DNA from: Labilithrix sp.
Lineage (GTDB): Bacteria; Myxococcota_A; Polyangia; Polyangiales; Polyangiaceae
Assembly: GCA_028287065.1 (NCBI GenBank)
Contig: JAQBQJ010000107.1
Span: forward strand, 1-51,176
Reading direction: 5' to 3'
DNA: 51,176 bases
Under the pieces are notes generated by a model. It worked only from the letters and a program-made list of their open reading frames with translations. It did no database searches and had not been told where the DNA came from. Position 1 is the first letter of the stretch, and every line of letters begins with the position of its first letter. This document shows, one piece after another, positions 32,201 through 38,908 of this stretch. The translations under genes and the position numbers were made by a program.

Positions 32201-32863
32201 ACGTTCCGCTCCGTGTACATGGCGAACGAGAGCTTCATCCTGCCGCTCTCGCACGACGACGTGATCGACACGCGCGGCGGCTCGCTGCTCGAGCAGATGC
32301 ACGGCGATCCGTGGCAGAAGCTCGCCAACCTGCGGCTCCTCTACGCGATGACCTGGGCGCAGCCCGGCAAGAAGCTCATGTTCATGGGCGACGAATTCGC
32401 GCAGCCGAGCCCGTGGCACCACGACCGCAGCCTCGACTGGCACGTCGGTCGCGAGGCCGCGCACGACGGGATCGCGCGGATGGTCGGCGATCTGAACCGC
32501 GTCTATCGCGACGTGCCTGCACTGCATGCCGGCGACGCGACGGCGAACGGCTTCGAGTGGATCGACGGCACGAACGCCAGCATGAGCATCATCGTGTTCG
32601 CGCGTCGTGGCCGCGGTGACGACGACGTGGCGGTCGTCGCCATGAACTTCACGCCGGTACCGCGGCACCAGTACCGGCTCGGGGTCCCGCGCGGGGGGCA
32701 CTGGAACGAGATCTTCAACAGCGACGCCCGCGAGTACGGCGGCAGCGGCCACGGCAACCTCGGCGGCGTCGAGGCCGTTCCGTATCCGTGGAACGGCCGC
32801 CCCTCGTCCGTCGTCGTCACGCTCCCGCCCCTGGGCGCCATCATCCTGGCCCGCCGTCCTTAG
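29246..32863 (+). CDS. Maltokinase-branching enzyme fusion (Mak-GlgB)
   Basis: 1205 residues. Residues 1 to about 545 are a maltokinase of the aminoglycoside-phosphotransferase-like fold: N-terminal cap with Y-I-A-A-R-R-W-Y-R-T-K, V-H-G-D-L-H-L-G-Q near residue 398, and L-I-D-F-E-G-E-P near 418. A 45-residue Met/Gln/Pro linker (M-Q-M-Q-G-Q) follows. From about 592 comes a complete GlgB: CBM48 near 619 (F-A-V-W-A-P-H-A), then a GH13_9 barrel with Y-E-V-H-L-G-S-W near 731. Its nucleophile Asp is near 893 (G-L-R-V-D-G-V), Glu near 935 (A-A-E-D-S-S), Asp near 1004 (S-H-D-D-V), and a C-terminal beta domain closes the chain. Mak phosphorylates maltose for GlgE; GlgB adds alpha-1,6 branches. The TAG stop lies inside the 16-bp repeat. 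Confidence 0.93.
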   Translation: MTNSQPSSHLSFPDRVEVSSRWDTLFEGTAKNALERALPAYIAARRWYRTKTKRVQNARIAAAFPLPFGSELARIALVDLTLDDGTRDTYVVPLAFVQGDEAARLRARRAYALVLPLRAEARDGFVVDALALEDFLNELLGAIARGTKVEDSGAVLQFHGLAGVKPSGGTAKLVDREQTNTSVLFGDKYVGKVIRKLDPGESADLELGRFLTSVRYPHTPALQGWVDVKREGEPASTVGLLHAYVPNRGDAWEHVLGVLDEYLTSASHRDGAPPRFGAGDVTTRASEPLPGDVAQAIGPYADLAETLGRRVGEMHVALASRPDDPVFAPAELDANAREAIVTAARSDLRRLLDALGARAGELSDAARLSLAAVRARCRSLDGRLTDVTRMRDAGVKTRVHGDLHLGQVLFTGADFVLIDFEGEPARSLEERKAKRSPLVDVAGMLRSFHYASVSAVRARPEGSRAALAAWASLWHRAVTARFLRGWLDVVEGTAVGPADRAVTRALLDLFLLEKCIYEVGYEMNNRPDWVDIPLEGLRELVASEQAESPAPVNMQMQGQEKSPTPVPTTMPSPRHPPGAQVTAMASPSMLDARGPALVAWAQGKATHAHALFGAHPRQDGATDFAVWAPHAARVDVVGDFDDWTTGAATLVPVGQTGVHAGRIRGVQPGRSYKYRITPANGGEPFDKSDPFGVLAEQAPGNASIVASLAYGWGDDAWMERRVQNARLDRPMSIYEVHLGSWRRNVEQGDRVLGYREIAPQLAAHAKQMGFTHVELMPVLEHPFYGSWGYGVTGFFATTSRYGTPTDLMYLVDTLHQAGLGVIFDWVPAHFARDLHGLAMFDGAPLFEPDDPARAVHPTWGTGVFDFAKPEVRSFLLSSAMFWIETFHADGLRVDGVESILYEDHHSNREDFAGVSFLRELTSTLKIEHPEVVLAAEDSSAWPGVTRAASAGGLGFDLKWDMGFSHDLRRYLSMDPLHRSQHQGVLTFRSVYMANESFILPLSHDDVIDTRGGSLLEQMHGDPWQKLANLRLLYAMTWAQPGKKLMFMGDEFAQPSPWHHDRSLDWHVGREAAHDGIARMVGDLNRVYRDVPALHAGDATANGFEWIDGTNASMSIIVFARRGRGDDDVAVVAMNFTPVPRHQYRLGVPRGGHWNEIFNSDAREYGGSGHGNLGGVEAVPYPWNGRPSSVVVTLPPLGAIILARRP

Positions 32864-32888
32864 TTCCGCCGCCCGTCCTTAGTTCCGG
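32854..32888 (-). repeat. Two inverted-orientation copies of the 16-bp repeat
   Basis: CCGTCCTTAGTTCCG at 32854-32868 (last base differs) and an exact CCGTCCTTAGTTCCGG at 32873-32888. The TAG in the first copy is the stop codon of mak-glgB. Confidence 0.9.
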
Positions 32889-32942
32889 TTGGTCTCGGAT
32901 GTGCACTCCGATAAGGTCGTGACCACCCGGCAACCCGACGCG

Positions 32943-33614
32943 ATGGCCATGCCCGAGACAGACTCGCGCCCGAGCGCGAGCGCAGACAAGACTGCGCCTC
33001 AGAAGAAGATGCGCTTCTCCATGGTGCGCACCTTCGTGCTCGCCGACTTGATCACGCTCGGCAACGCGTTTTGCGGCACTGGGGCGGTTCTCGCCAGTAT
33101 GAGCTACGTCGCGACACGCGACCGTTCGGCCGTCTGGGCGGCGCTCATCCTGCTTCCGCTCGCGCTCGTGTGCGACGCGCTCGACGGTGCGGTCGCGCGG
33201 TGGCGTCGTCGCTCTTCGCCGCTCGGAGCCGACCTCGACTCGCTCGCGGACATCGTGTCGTTCGGCGTGGCGCCGGCGGCGCTCGGCTTCGCGCTCGGCC
33301 TCCGCGGCGGATGGGACGCCATCGCGCTGTGCTTCTTCGTCGCGTGCGGGATCAGCCGCCTCGCGCGGTACAACGTGACGGCCGCCGCGCTCTCCGACGA
33401 CAGCGGGAAGGTGAGGTACTACGAGGGCACGCCGATCCCGACGAGCCTCGCGCTCGTCCTCGCGCTCGGGATCGCGTTCGGACAGGGCGCCGTGGGCGAG
33501 TCGCTGTGGCTCGGCAGCCTCGCGCTCGGCCCGTTCGTGTTCCATCCGCTCACGCTCATGTACGTGATCAGCGGCGCGCTCATGGTCAGCACGTTCAAGA
33601 TCCCGAAGCCTTAG
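32943..33614 (+). CDS. pssA: CDP-diacylglycerol-serine O-phosphatidyltransferase
   Basis: 223 residues from ATG 32943; TTG and GTG codons up to 32889 are in frame but less likely. TAAGGT at 32912-32917 would give a short leader. The CDP-alcohol phosphotransferase signature is complete: D-G-x2-A-R-x8-G-x3-D-x3-D at residues 81-103. Six or so membrane helices surround it. The early T-L-G-N-A-F-C-G and the later S-R-L-A-R-Y-N-V are typical of the PssA branch, which makes phosphatidylserine as precursor of phosphatidylethanolamine. Followed 11 nt later by a methyltransferase gene. Confidence 0.87.
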   Translation: MAMPETDSRPSASADKTAPQKKMRFSMVRTFVLADLITLGNAFCGTGAVLASMSYVATRDRSAVWAALILLPLALVCDALDGAVARWRRRSSPLGADLDSLADIVSFGVAPAALGFALGLRGGWDAIALCFFVACGISRLARYNVTAAALSDDSGKVRYYEGTPIPTSLALVLALGIAFGQGAVGESLWLGSLALGPFVFHPLTLMYVISGALMVSTFKIPKP

Positions 33615-33617
33615 CGT
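33612..33617 (+). promoter_or_regulatory. -10-like TAGCGT overlapping pssA stop
   Basis: TAGCGT with an 8-nt spacer to GTG 33626. Because TAG is also the pssA stop codon, this case is less informative than others. Confidence 0.25.
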
Positions 33618-33625
33618 TTCGTTCC

Positions 33626-34429
33626 GTGGTTCTCTCTCCCGAACAGCTCGAGGAACGACGCGCGGCGCTCGAAGCGGAGCTCGGCGAGCCGATCACCGTC
33701 GACGGTCTCTCCGCGACGTTCCGCATCTTCCAGCGCAAGAAGGGCCACCGGCACTCGACCGACGATCTGCTGACGGCGTGGTACGCGCTCGAGAAGAGCC
33801 CGCCGGTGACGCGTGCGCTCGATCTCGGGACCGGCATCGGCACCGTCGGTCTCCTCGTGCTCGCGGGAATGCCTTCCGACATGCGGCTCACGTGCATCGA
33901 GGCGCAGGACGTGAGCTATCGCTTCCTCCGCGAGAACATCCGCGCGAACGGCGTCGAGGACCGCGTCGAGGCGCTGCACGGCGATCTCCGCGAGCTCGCG
34001 CGGGGCGAGCGCTTTCCGCTCGTGACCGGCAGCCCTCCGTACTTCGACGTCGCGGCGGGCATCGTGCCGTCCGATTCGCAGAAGGCGCACGCGCGCTTCG
34101 AGCTGCGCGGCGACGTGCGTGACTACGCGCGCATCGCGAAGCGGCATCTCGAGCCTGGCGGCCTGTTCGCGCTCTGTTTTCCGTGGCCGCAGAAGGCGCG
34201 CGCGCTCACGGCCCTGCGCGACGAGGGCTTCGCGCAGATCGTCCATCGCGACGTCGTCCCGCGCGAGGGCCTCGGGCCGCTCTTCTCGCTGTTCGCGTGC
34301 CGCGTAGAGGGGAGCGAGCACGCGGAGCCGCCGTTCGTGGTGCGGAACGCCGACGGCAGCCACACCCCGGCCATGCACGACGTGCGCGCGCGCTTCGGAT
34401 GGCCTCCTTCGAAGGAGGGACCGCGATGA
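33626..34429 (+). CDS. TrmN6-like N6-adenine methyltransferase
   Basis: 267 residues from GTG 33626. The chain begins with F-R-I-F-Q-R-K-K-G-H-R-H-S-T-D-D-L-L-T-A-W, as in the YfiC/TrmN6 family, which methylates A37 of tRNA1(Val). Motif I is A-L-D-L-G-T-G-I-G-T-V-G and motif IV is T-G-S-P-P-Y-F, the S-P-P-Y variant of the N/D/S-P-P-Y catalytic motif of N6-adenine methyltransferases. The rest is a normal class I fold ending in a short family tail. Soluble. The substrate (tRNA, rRNA or protein) is inferred from family only. Confidence 0.8.
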   Translation: MVLSPEQLEERRAALEAELGEPITVDGLSATFRIFQRKKGHRHSTDDLLTAWYALEKSPPVTRALDLGTGIGTVGLLVLAGMPSDMRLTCIEAQDVSYRFLRENIRANGVEDRVEALHGDLRELARGERFPLVTGSPPYFDVAAGIVPSDSQKAHARFELRGDVRDYARIAKRHLEPGGLFALCFPWPQKARALTALRDEGFAQIVHRDVVPREGLGPLFSLFACRVEGSEHAEPPFVVRNADGSHTPAMHDVRARFGWPPSKEGPR

Positions 34430-34450
34430 GGCACACGCGCTATCGGCGCG

Positions 34451-35206
34451 TCAGTCGCAGTACCAGATCGTGACGATGAGCGACTCGATCTCGGCGGTCG
34501 CAGGCTCGGCGCCGGCGTCCTCGCGATGCTTGGCCCAGATCTCGGTCCCGAACCCGGGCTTGTTGATCAGCGCGGGCGTGAGATCGTTGCCCCACGTATC
34601 GACCTCCTGGCCGTAGTGGTGCGTGCCGACCTTGATCGGCCAGCCGCTCGCGATGAACTTCGGGCGATCGCTCGCGACGCCGTCGAGCCACAGCTCGATG
34701 TTGCCGTCGACGATCCGCGTGCCGCCCTGGCGTTTGAGCTGCACGACGACGCCCTTGATCGAGACGTTCGCGGGGATGTCGAAGCCGTAGCCCGTGACGC
34801 GGAGGAGCTCGGTCTTCTCGCCGTCGGCGAGGGGAGCGCTCGCGTACTGGCCGTCGATCGAGAGGCCGCCGCTCGGGTCGTTCCACGCCTTGCCGGTGGT
34901 GACGCCCGTGCGCGGAATGCTCTGCGCGATCGTTCCCGGCCGGGGACCCGCGTACTTCACGGGGCAGCCGGCGTCGGCGTGGCTCATGAAGATGCCCGCC
35001 TCGGTGAGGTCCTCGGGCGGATCGCCGGGATCGGTGCCGGCGTCGCCGAACGTGCCGCCCTCGTTCGTGTCGGTCGCGTCGCCGCCGCCGTCGGTCCCTC
35101 CACACGCGACGACGAACGCGCCCGCGACGGCGCCGCCGATCGCAGCGACCATCACGGCGAGCCTGATTCCTCGCGAAAGTGTCACGAATCGGTCAGGAAA
35201 TCTCAC
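34451..35206 (-). CDS. Hypothetical lipoprotein
   Basis: 251 residues from GTG 35206. A long basic N-terminus leads into a signal ending F-V-V-A-C (Cys 35), followed by a Gly/Asp/Thr linker. The mature domain, from about residue 110, has alternating beta strands with the pattern L-R-V-T-G-Y-G-F-D-I-P-A-N-V-S-I-K-G-V-V-V and I-V-D-G-N-I-E-L-W-L-D-G. This beta-sandwich type occurs in several secreted myxobacterial proteins. No catalytic residues recognised. TACACT lies 6 nt before the GTG. Confidence 0.65.
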   Translation of the reverse strand: MRFPDRFVTLSRGIRLAVMVAAIGGAVAGAFVVACGGTDGGGDATDTNEGGTFGDAGTDPGDPPEDLTEAGIFMSHADAGCPVKYAGPRPGTIAQSIPRTGVTTGKAWNDPSGGLSIDGQYASAPLADGEKTELLRVTGYGFDIPANVSIKGVVVQLKRQGGTRIVDGNIELWLDGVASDRPKFIASGWPIKVGTHHYGQEVDTWGNDLTPALINKPGFGTEIWAKHREDAGAEPATAEIESLIVTIWYCD

Positions 35207-35212
35207 CTCTCC

Positions 35213-35218
35213 AGTGTA
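35213..35218 (-). promoter_or_regulatory. -10-like TACACT, leaderless arrangement
   Basis: TACACT on the minus strand with a 6-nt spacer to GTG 35206; supports GTG as the start. Confidence 0.4.
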
Positions 35219-35268
35219 CGTCGGATCCGGTCGCGCGCGAGCCGGAGACGGGGTAGATCGCGAGCCCG

Positions 35269-36012
35269 ATGAGCATGGAGAGCCTATCCCACGACCTTTC
35301 GAGGGACGATTCCGCGGACGTTTCTCGCGCCAGCGTACCGCCGGTCAGCGAGGTGCGTTCGACGCCGGTGCAGCTGCAGAAGCCGCTGCTCCGCGGTGTC
35401 TCGCACCAGGTCTTCTTCTTCGTGGCCATCGTCGCGATCGCGTTGCTCGTCTCGCGCGTGCACACGCAGGCGGCGATCACGGCGGTGCTCGTCTTCGGCG
35501 CGTCGCTCGTCGGGCTCCTCGGCACGAGCGCTTGCTATCACCGCATCAACTGGACGCCGGTCGCGCGCCAGCGGATGCGCCGCATGGATCACGCCGCCAT
35601 CTTCATGCTGATCGGCGGCGGGTACACGCCGCTGTTCGCGCTGGTCGAATCGGAGGGCGGCGGACACGGCGCGCTCGCCGCGATCTGGATCGGCGCGGGC
35701 GTGGGGATCGTGAAGTCGCTCGCGTGGCCGCACGCGCCGAAGTGGCTGACGGCGATGCTCTGCGTCGCGATCGGCTGGATGGTCATCTTCCAGGTCATGG
35801 GGCGCACGCCGATCGTCGGCGCGACGTGCGTCGGTCTGCACGTCGCGAGCGGCGTCACGTACAGCGTCGGCGCGGTGGTCTACGCGCTCAAGCGTCCGGA
35901 TCCGTGGCCGCGCGTCTTCGGGTACCACGAGATCTTCCATCTCCTCGTGGTGCTCGCGAGCGGGTTCCTCTTCGCGCACGTCTGCTACGTCGTCGCCGCC
36001 GTCGCGAGCTGA
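35269..36012 (+). CDS. Hemolysin III / PAQR family membrane protein
   Basis: 247 residues with seven predicted membrane helices after a polar N-terminus of about 40 residues. Family marks are S-A-C-Y-H-R in the second helix region, M-D-H-A-A-I-F-M-L-I, and the final H-E-I-F-H...H-V. These His and Ser/Asp residues form the metal site of the PAQR/CREST superfamily. Bacterial members are called hemolysin III or YqfA, but their substrate is not established. Starts ATG-AGC-ATG, so position 35275 is an alternative. Followed 10 nt later by the AsmA-like gene. Confidence 0.88.
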   Translation: MSMESLSHDLSRDDSADVSRASVPPVSEVRSTPVQLQKPLLRGVSHQVFFFVAIVAIALLVSRVHTQAAITAVLVFGASLVGLLGTSACYHRINWTPVARQRMRRMDHAAIFMLIGGGYTPLFALVESEGGGHGALAAIWIGAGVGIVKSLAWPHAPKWLTAMLCVAIGWMVIFQVMGRTPIVGATCVGLHVASGVTYSVGAVVYALKRPDPWPRVFGYHEIFHLLVVLASGFLFAHVCYVVAAVAS

Positions 36013-36022
36013 CAGCTCGACC

Positions 36023-38815
36023 ATGGCCGGGCCCGGCGCGTGCATCGCCTGGCCCGTGCGAGATTCACGCGGCGCGAAGTCCTGGCTCCGGCGCGTCATC
36101 ACGTGGTTCGGTGTGGCGATCCTGTCGCTGTACGCGCTGTACGTGGCAGGCATCAACGTCTTCCTCTCGACGTCGTCGTTCGAGAAGGTCCTCGATCAGG
36201 ATCCGACGACGCTGTTCATCTCGTACGAGCGTGGCTGGTCGATCTGGCCGGGACGCGTCCACGCGAAGCACCTCACCATCCGGAGCTCGGACAGTCACGT
36301 CGAGTGGCTATTGCGGATCGAGACGTGCACGTTCGACATCTCGTTCTTCGATCTCGCGGCGCGGAAGCAGTTCCATCTGACGAGCGTGCGCGGCTCCGGC
36401 GTGACGTTCGAGGCGCGACAGCGCGTCGACGCGCCCGCGGCGACGCCGGAGTACGTCGATGCCCTCCCGCCGATCCCCGGCTTTCCGCGCATTCCGCTGA
36501 AGCCGAACCGCCTGCCCGATCTCCAGGAGAAATGGGACGATCGGCACTATCACCTCTGGACGGTCGAGCTCGAGGACGTCATCGCCGAGGACGTGCGCGA
36601 GGTGTGGATCGACACGGTGCGCCTCGACGCGGCGTCGCGGCTGCGCGTCACCGGCGGCTTCTTCTTGAAGCCGATCCGCCGCGTGCACGTCGGACCCGCG
36701 CGCGTGGAGGTGACGGACGGCCGGATCACCGCGAAGGATCGGCCCGTCGCCGAGTCCGTCACGGGCAGCGTCGACTTCACGCTCGCCGCGTTCGACCCGC
36801 GCACGACCACCGGCGACGAGCTGCTCCATCGGATGTCGTTCGCGACCGATCTGCGCGGCCGCTCGCCGGACGTCGCGAACGTCCCCCGGACGCTCACCGG
36901 CATCGTGAAGGTCGCGGGACCTGCCGAGCTGCGCAGGCTTGCGCTGAAGGTCCGTGACGGAGTGGTCCAGGAGGACAGCCATGCCGATGTCGTCGTACCC
37001 GGGGGCTCGGTCGAGGTGCTCCATCATCGTGTCGAGGGCGATCTCGCGCTCGTCGCCGACGTGCCCGATGCGCCGGGCCCCGCGGCGCTGTCGTTCCGGC
37101 TCGACGCGCGCGCGCTCACCGCACGTCGGATCGTCCCCGACGACGAGGCGCTGCTGCTCCGCGCGCCGGCGCTCGGCGTGACCGGCGACGCGAAGGCGCT
37201 CGATCTCGCCGCGCCGCTCTCGGATCTCCACGTGGTCGCGGCGCTCGACGGCGCCGACATGCCCGACGCGCACGTGCTCGACCGCTACGTGCCTCCCGAT
37301 GCCGCGTTCGGGTTCGAGGGCGGCCGCGCGCGAGCCCGCGCGAAGATCGAGGCGTGGATCGCCGATCGCCGCGCGAGCGGTGAGGGTGCGCTCGACGCGA
37401 AGGACCTGGATCTGAGCGTGGCGAAGACGCGCCTCGTGGGCGGCACGAAGATCGACGCGTCGTTCGGCGCGTGGCGCTGGGAGCTCGATCGCCTGGACGA
37501 CGTGCACGCCAAGGTCCACGTCGCAGCCGGCTCGATCGCGACGGCGGGCGCCCCGGAGAAGCATCTCGTCGACGTGCGCGGCTTCGACATCGCCGTCGAC
37601 GCTCCCGAGGTCGACCTCGCCGATCCGATGCGCGTCTTCGAAGCAAGCGTCGACATGCCGGACAGCGAGATCGTCGACCGCGGGCTCTTGCGCCACTACA
37701 TGCCGCGCAGCGCCGACATGACGATCGCGAAGGGCCATGCGCGCTTCGACGCGCACTGCCGCTTGAAGGTCCGCGATCACGTGGGCGCAGGCACGCTGGA
37801 CCTCCATGCGAAGGACCTGGGCTTCACGGTCGCGAAGCTGGAGCTCTTCGCCGGTCTGCGTGGCCATGCGCGTGTGCACGACTGGGCGTGGGAGCACGGC
37901 GATCTCGCGATCGACGAAGCGACCATCGACCTCACGAAGGTCACGGCGCGCCGCGCGACCGAGGCGCCGGCGTTCACGGTGCAGCGCATCGCGATGCGCG
38001 CGAGGACCGATCGGTTCTCGCTCTCCGAGCCGTCGCTCCACGGCGTCGACTACCACCTCGTCGTCGAGGATGCGGCGACCGACGACGCACGAAGGCTCGG
38101 CGCGCTGCTCGCGATCCCGATCGAGTCCGGCAAGGCGCACGCCTCGGCGGACATCACCGTCGCGCGCGGCACGGCGACCGGCGGCGTGAAGCTCGTGGGC
38201 GAAGGCGCGGGCGTGCGGTTCGACGACACCCATGTGGCCGGCGACTTCGACGTCGACGTGGTGGTGAAGGGGCTCCTTCCCGGCGAAGACGCGCGCGTCG
38301 ACCTGTCGGGCTCGCGGATCACCCTGCGCGACGTGAAGGCGTCGGGCGCGAAGGCGCGGTCGACGGCGTGGAAGGGCGAGGTGACGTTGCTGTCGGGCGC
38401 GCTGCGGCTGACGGGGTCGCCGGCGTTCGACGCCTTCGTGCAGGTGCGCGCGGACGACGCAAATCCGATCCTCGCCATTGCCCTGGAAAACAGCCTCCCC
38501 AAGTTCCTGATCGCGATGCTGAAGGCGCCGGACCTGTCGGGCCAGGCGAGGATCACGCTCCAGGCCGACCGGAAGGCGATCCTCGACGCGCACGTGCGCG
38601 GCGGCGACGTGGTGCTCGTCGGCGACTACGTCAGGCGTCCCGGCCACGTTCGCGGCGCGCTCACGGTGGCGAAGGGCGGCGTGTCGGCCGGCGTGAAGCT
38701 CGACGACGAGGGCACGTACGTGCGCCTGTTCCGCCTCGCGAAGTGGAGAGAAGAGGAGAAGAAGGCGGTGGTCGACCTCTTCCGGGGATCGGACCACGCG
38801 CACGCCGAGGAGTAG
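36023..38815 (+). CDS. AsmA/TamB-like membrane-anchored protein
   Basis: 930 residues. A single N-terminal membrane helix (V-I-T-W-F-G-V-A-I-L-S-L-Y-A-L-Y-V) anchors a long periplasmic region of repetitive beta strands with frequent Asp/His/Val. The segment after the helix, Y-E-R-G-W-S-I-W-P-G-R-V-H-A-K-H-L-T-I, is the AsmA-type N-terminal pattern in which a first domain is followed by a repeating-beta-groove bridge. Such proteins move phospholipids between membranes or support outer-membrane assembly. The C-terminus (L-F-R-L-A-K-W-R-E-E-E-K-K-A-V) is amphipathic. Assignment rests on architecture; the exact subfamily is not determined. Confidence 0.65.
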   Translation: MAGPGACIAWPVRDSRGAKSWLRRVITWFGVAILSLYALYVAGINVFLSTSSFEKVLDQDPTTLFISYERGWSIWPGRVHAKHLTIRSSDSHVEWLLRIETCTFDISFFDLAARKQFHLTSVRGSGVTFEARQRVDAPAATPEYVDALPPIPGFPRIPLKPNRLPDLQEKWDDRHYHLWTVELEDVIAEDVREVWIDTVRLDAASRLRVTGGFFLKPIRRVHVGPARVEVTDGRITAKDRPVAESVTGSVDFTLAAFDPRTTTGDELLHRMSFATDLRGRSPDVANVPRTLTGIVKVAGPAELRRLALKVRDGVVQEDSHADVVVPGGSVEVLHHRVEGDLALVADVPDAPGPAALSFRLDARALTARRIVPDDEALLLRAPALGVTGDAKALDLAAPLSDLHVVAALDGADMPDAHVLDRYVPPDAAFGFEGGRARARAKIEAWIADRRASGEGALDAKDLDLSVAKTRLVGGTKIDASFGAWRWELDRLDDVHAKVHVAAGSIATAGAPEKHLVDVRGFDIAVDAPEVDLADPMRVFEASVDMPDSEIVDRGLLRHYMPRSADMTIAKGHARFDAHCRLKVRDHVGAGTLDLHAKDLGFTVAKLELFAGLRGHARVHDWAWEHGDLAIDEATIDLTKVTARRATEAPAFTVQRIAMRARTDRFSLSEPSLHGVDYHLVVEDAATDDARRLGALLAIPIESGKAHASADITVARGTATGGVKLVGEGAGVRFDDTHVAGDFDVDVVVKGLLPGEDARVDLSGSRITLRDVKASGAKARSTAWKGEVTLLSGALRLTGSPAFDAFVQVRADDANPILAIALENSLPKFLIAMLKAPDLSGQARITLQADRKAILDAHVRGGDVVLVGDYVRRPGHVRGALTVAKGGVSAGVKLDDEGTYVRLFRLAKWREEEKKAVVDLFRGSDHAHAEE

Positions 38816-38831
38816 CTCTTCTCGCGCTCAT

Positions 38832-38849
38832 GGCCGTGGCCGTGGCCGT
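38832..38849 (+). repeat. GGCCGT hexamer triplet
   Basis: Three GGCCGT units followed by a GGCGGT variant, in the 93-nt gap between the convergent AsmA-like and TgpA-like genes. Nothing else is recognised in that gap. Confidence 0.7.
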
Positions 38850-38908
38850 GGCGGTGCTCCGTGACCGGAAAAAAGCAGGTCGCGAGACGGTTGACGATCC
38901 GGCCAGGC

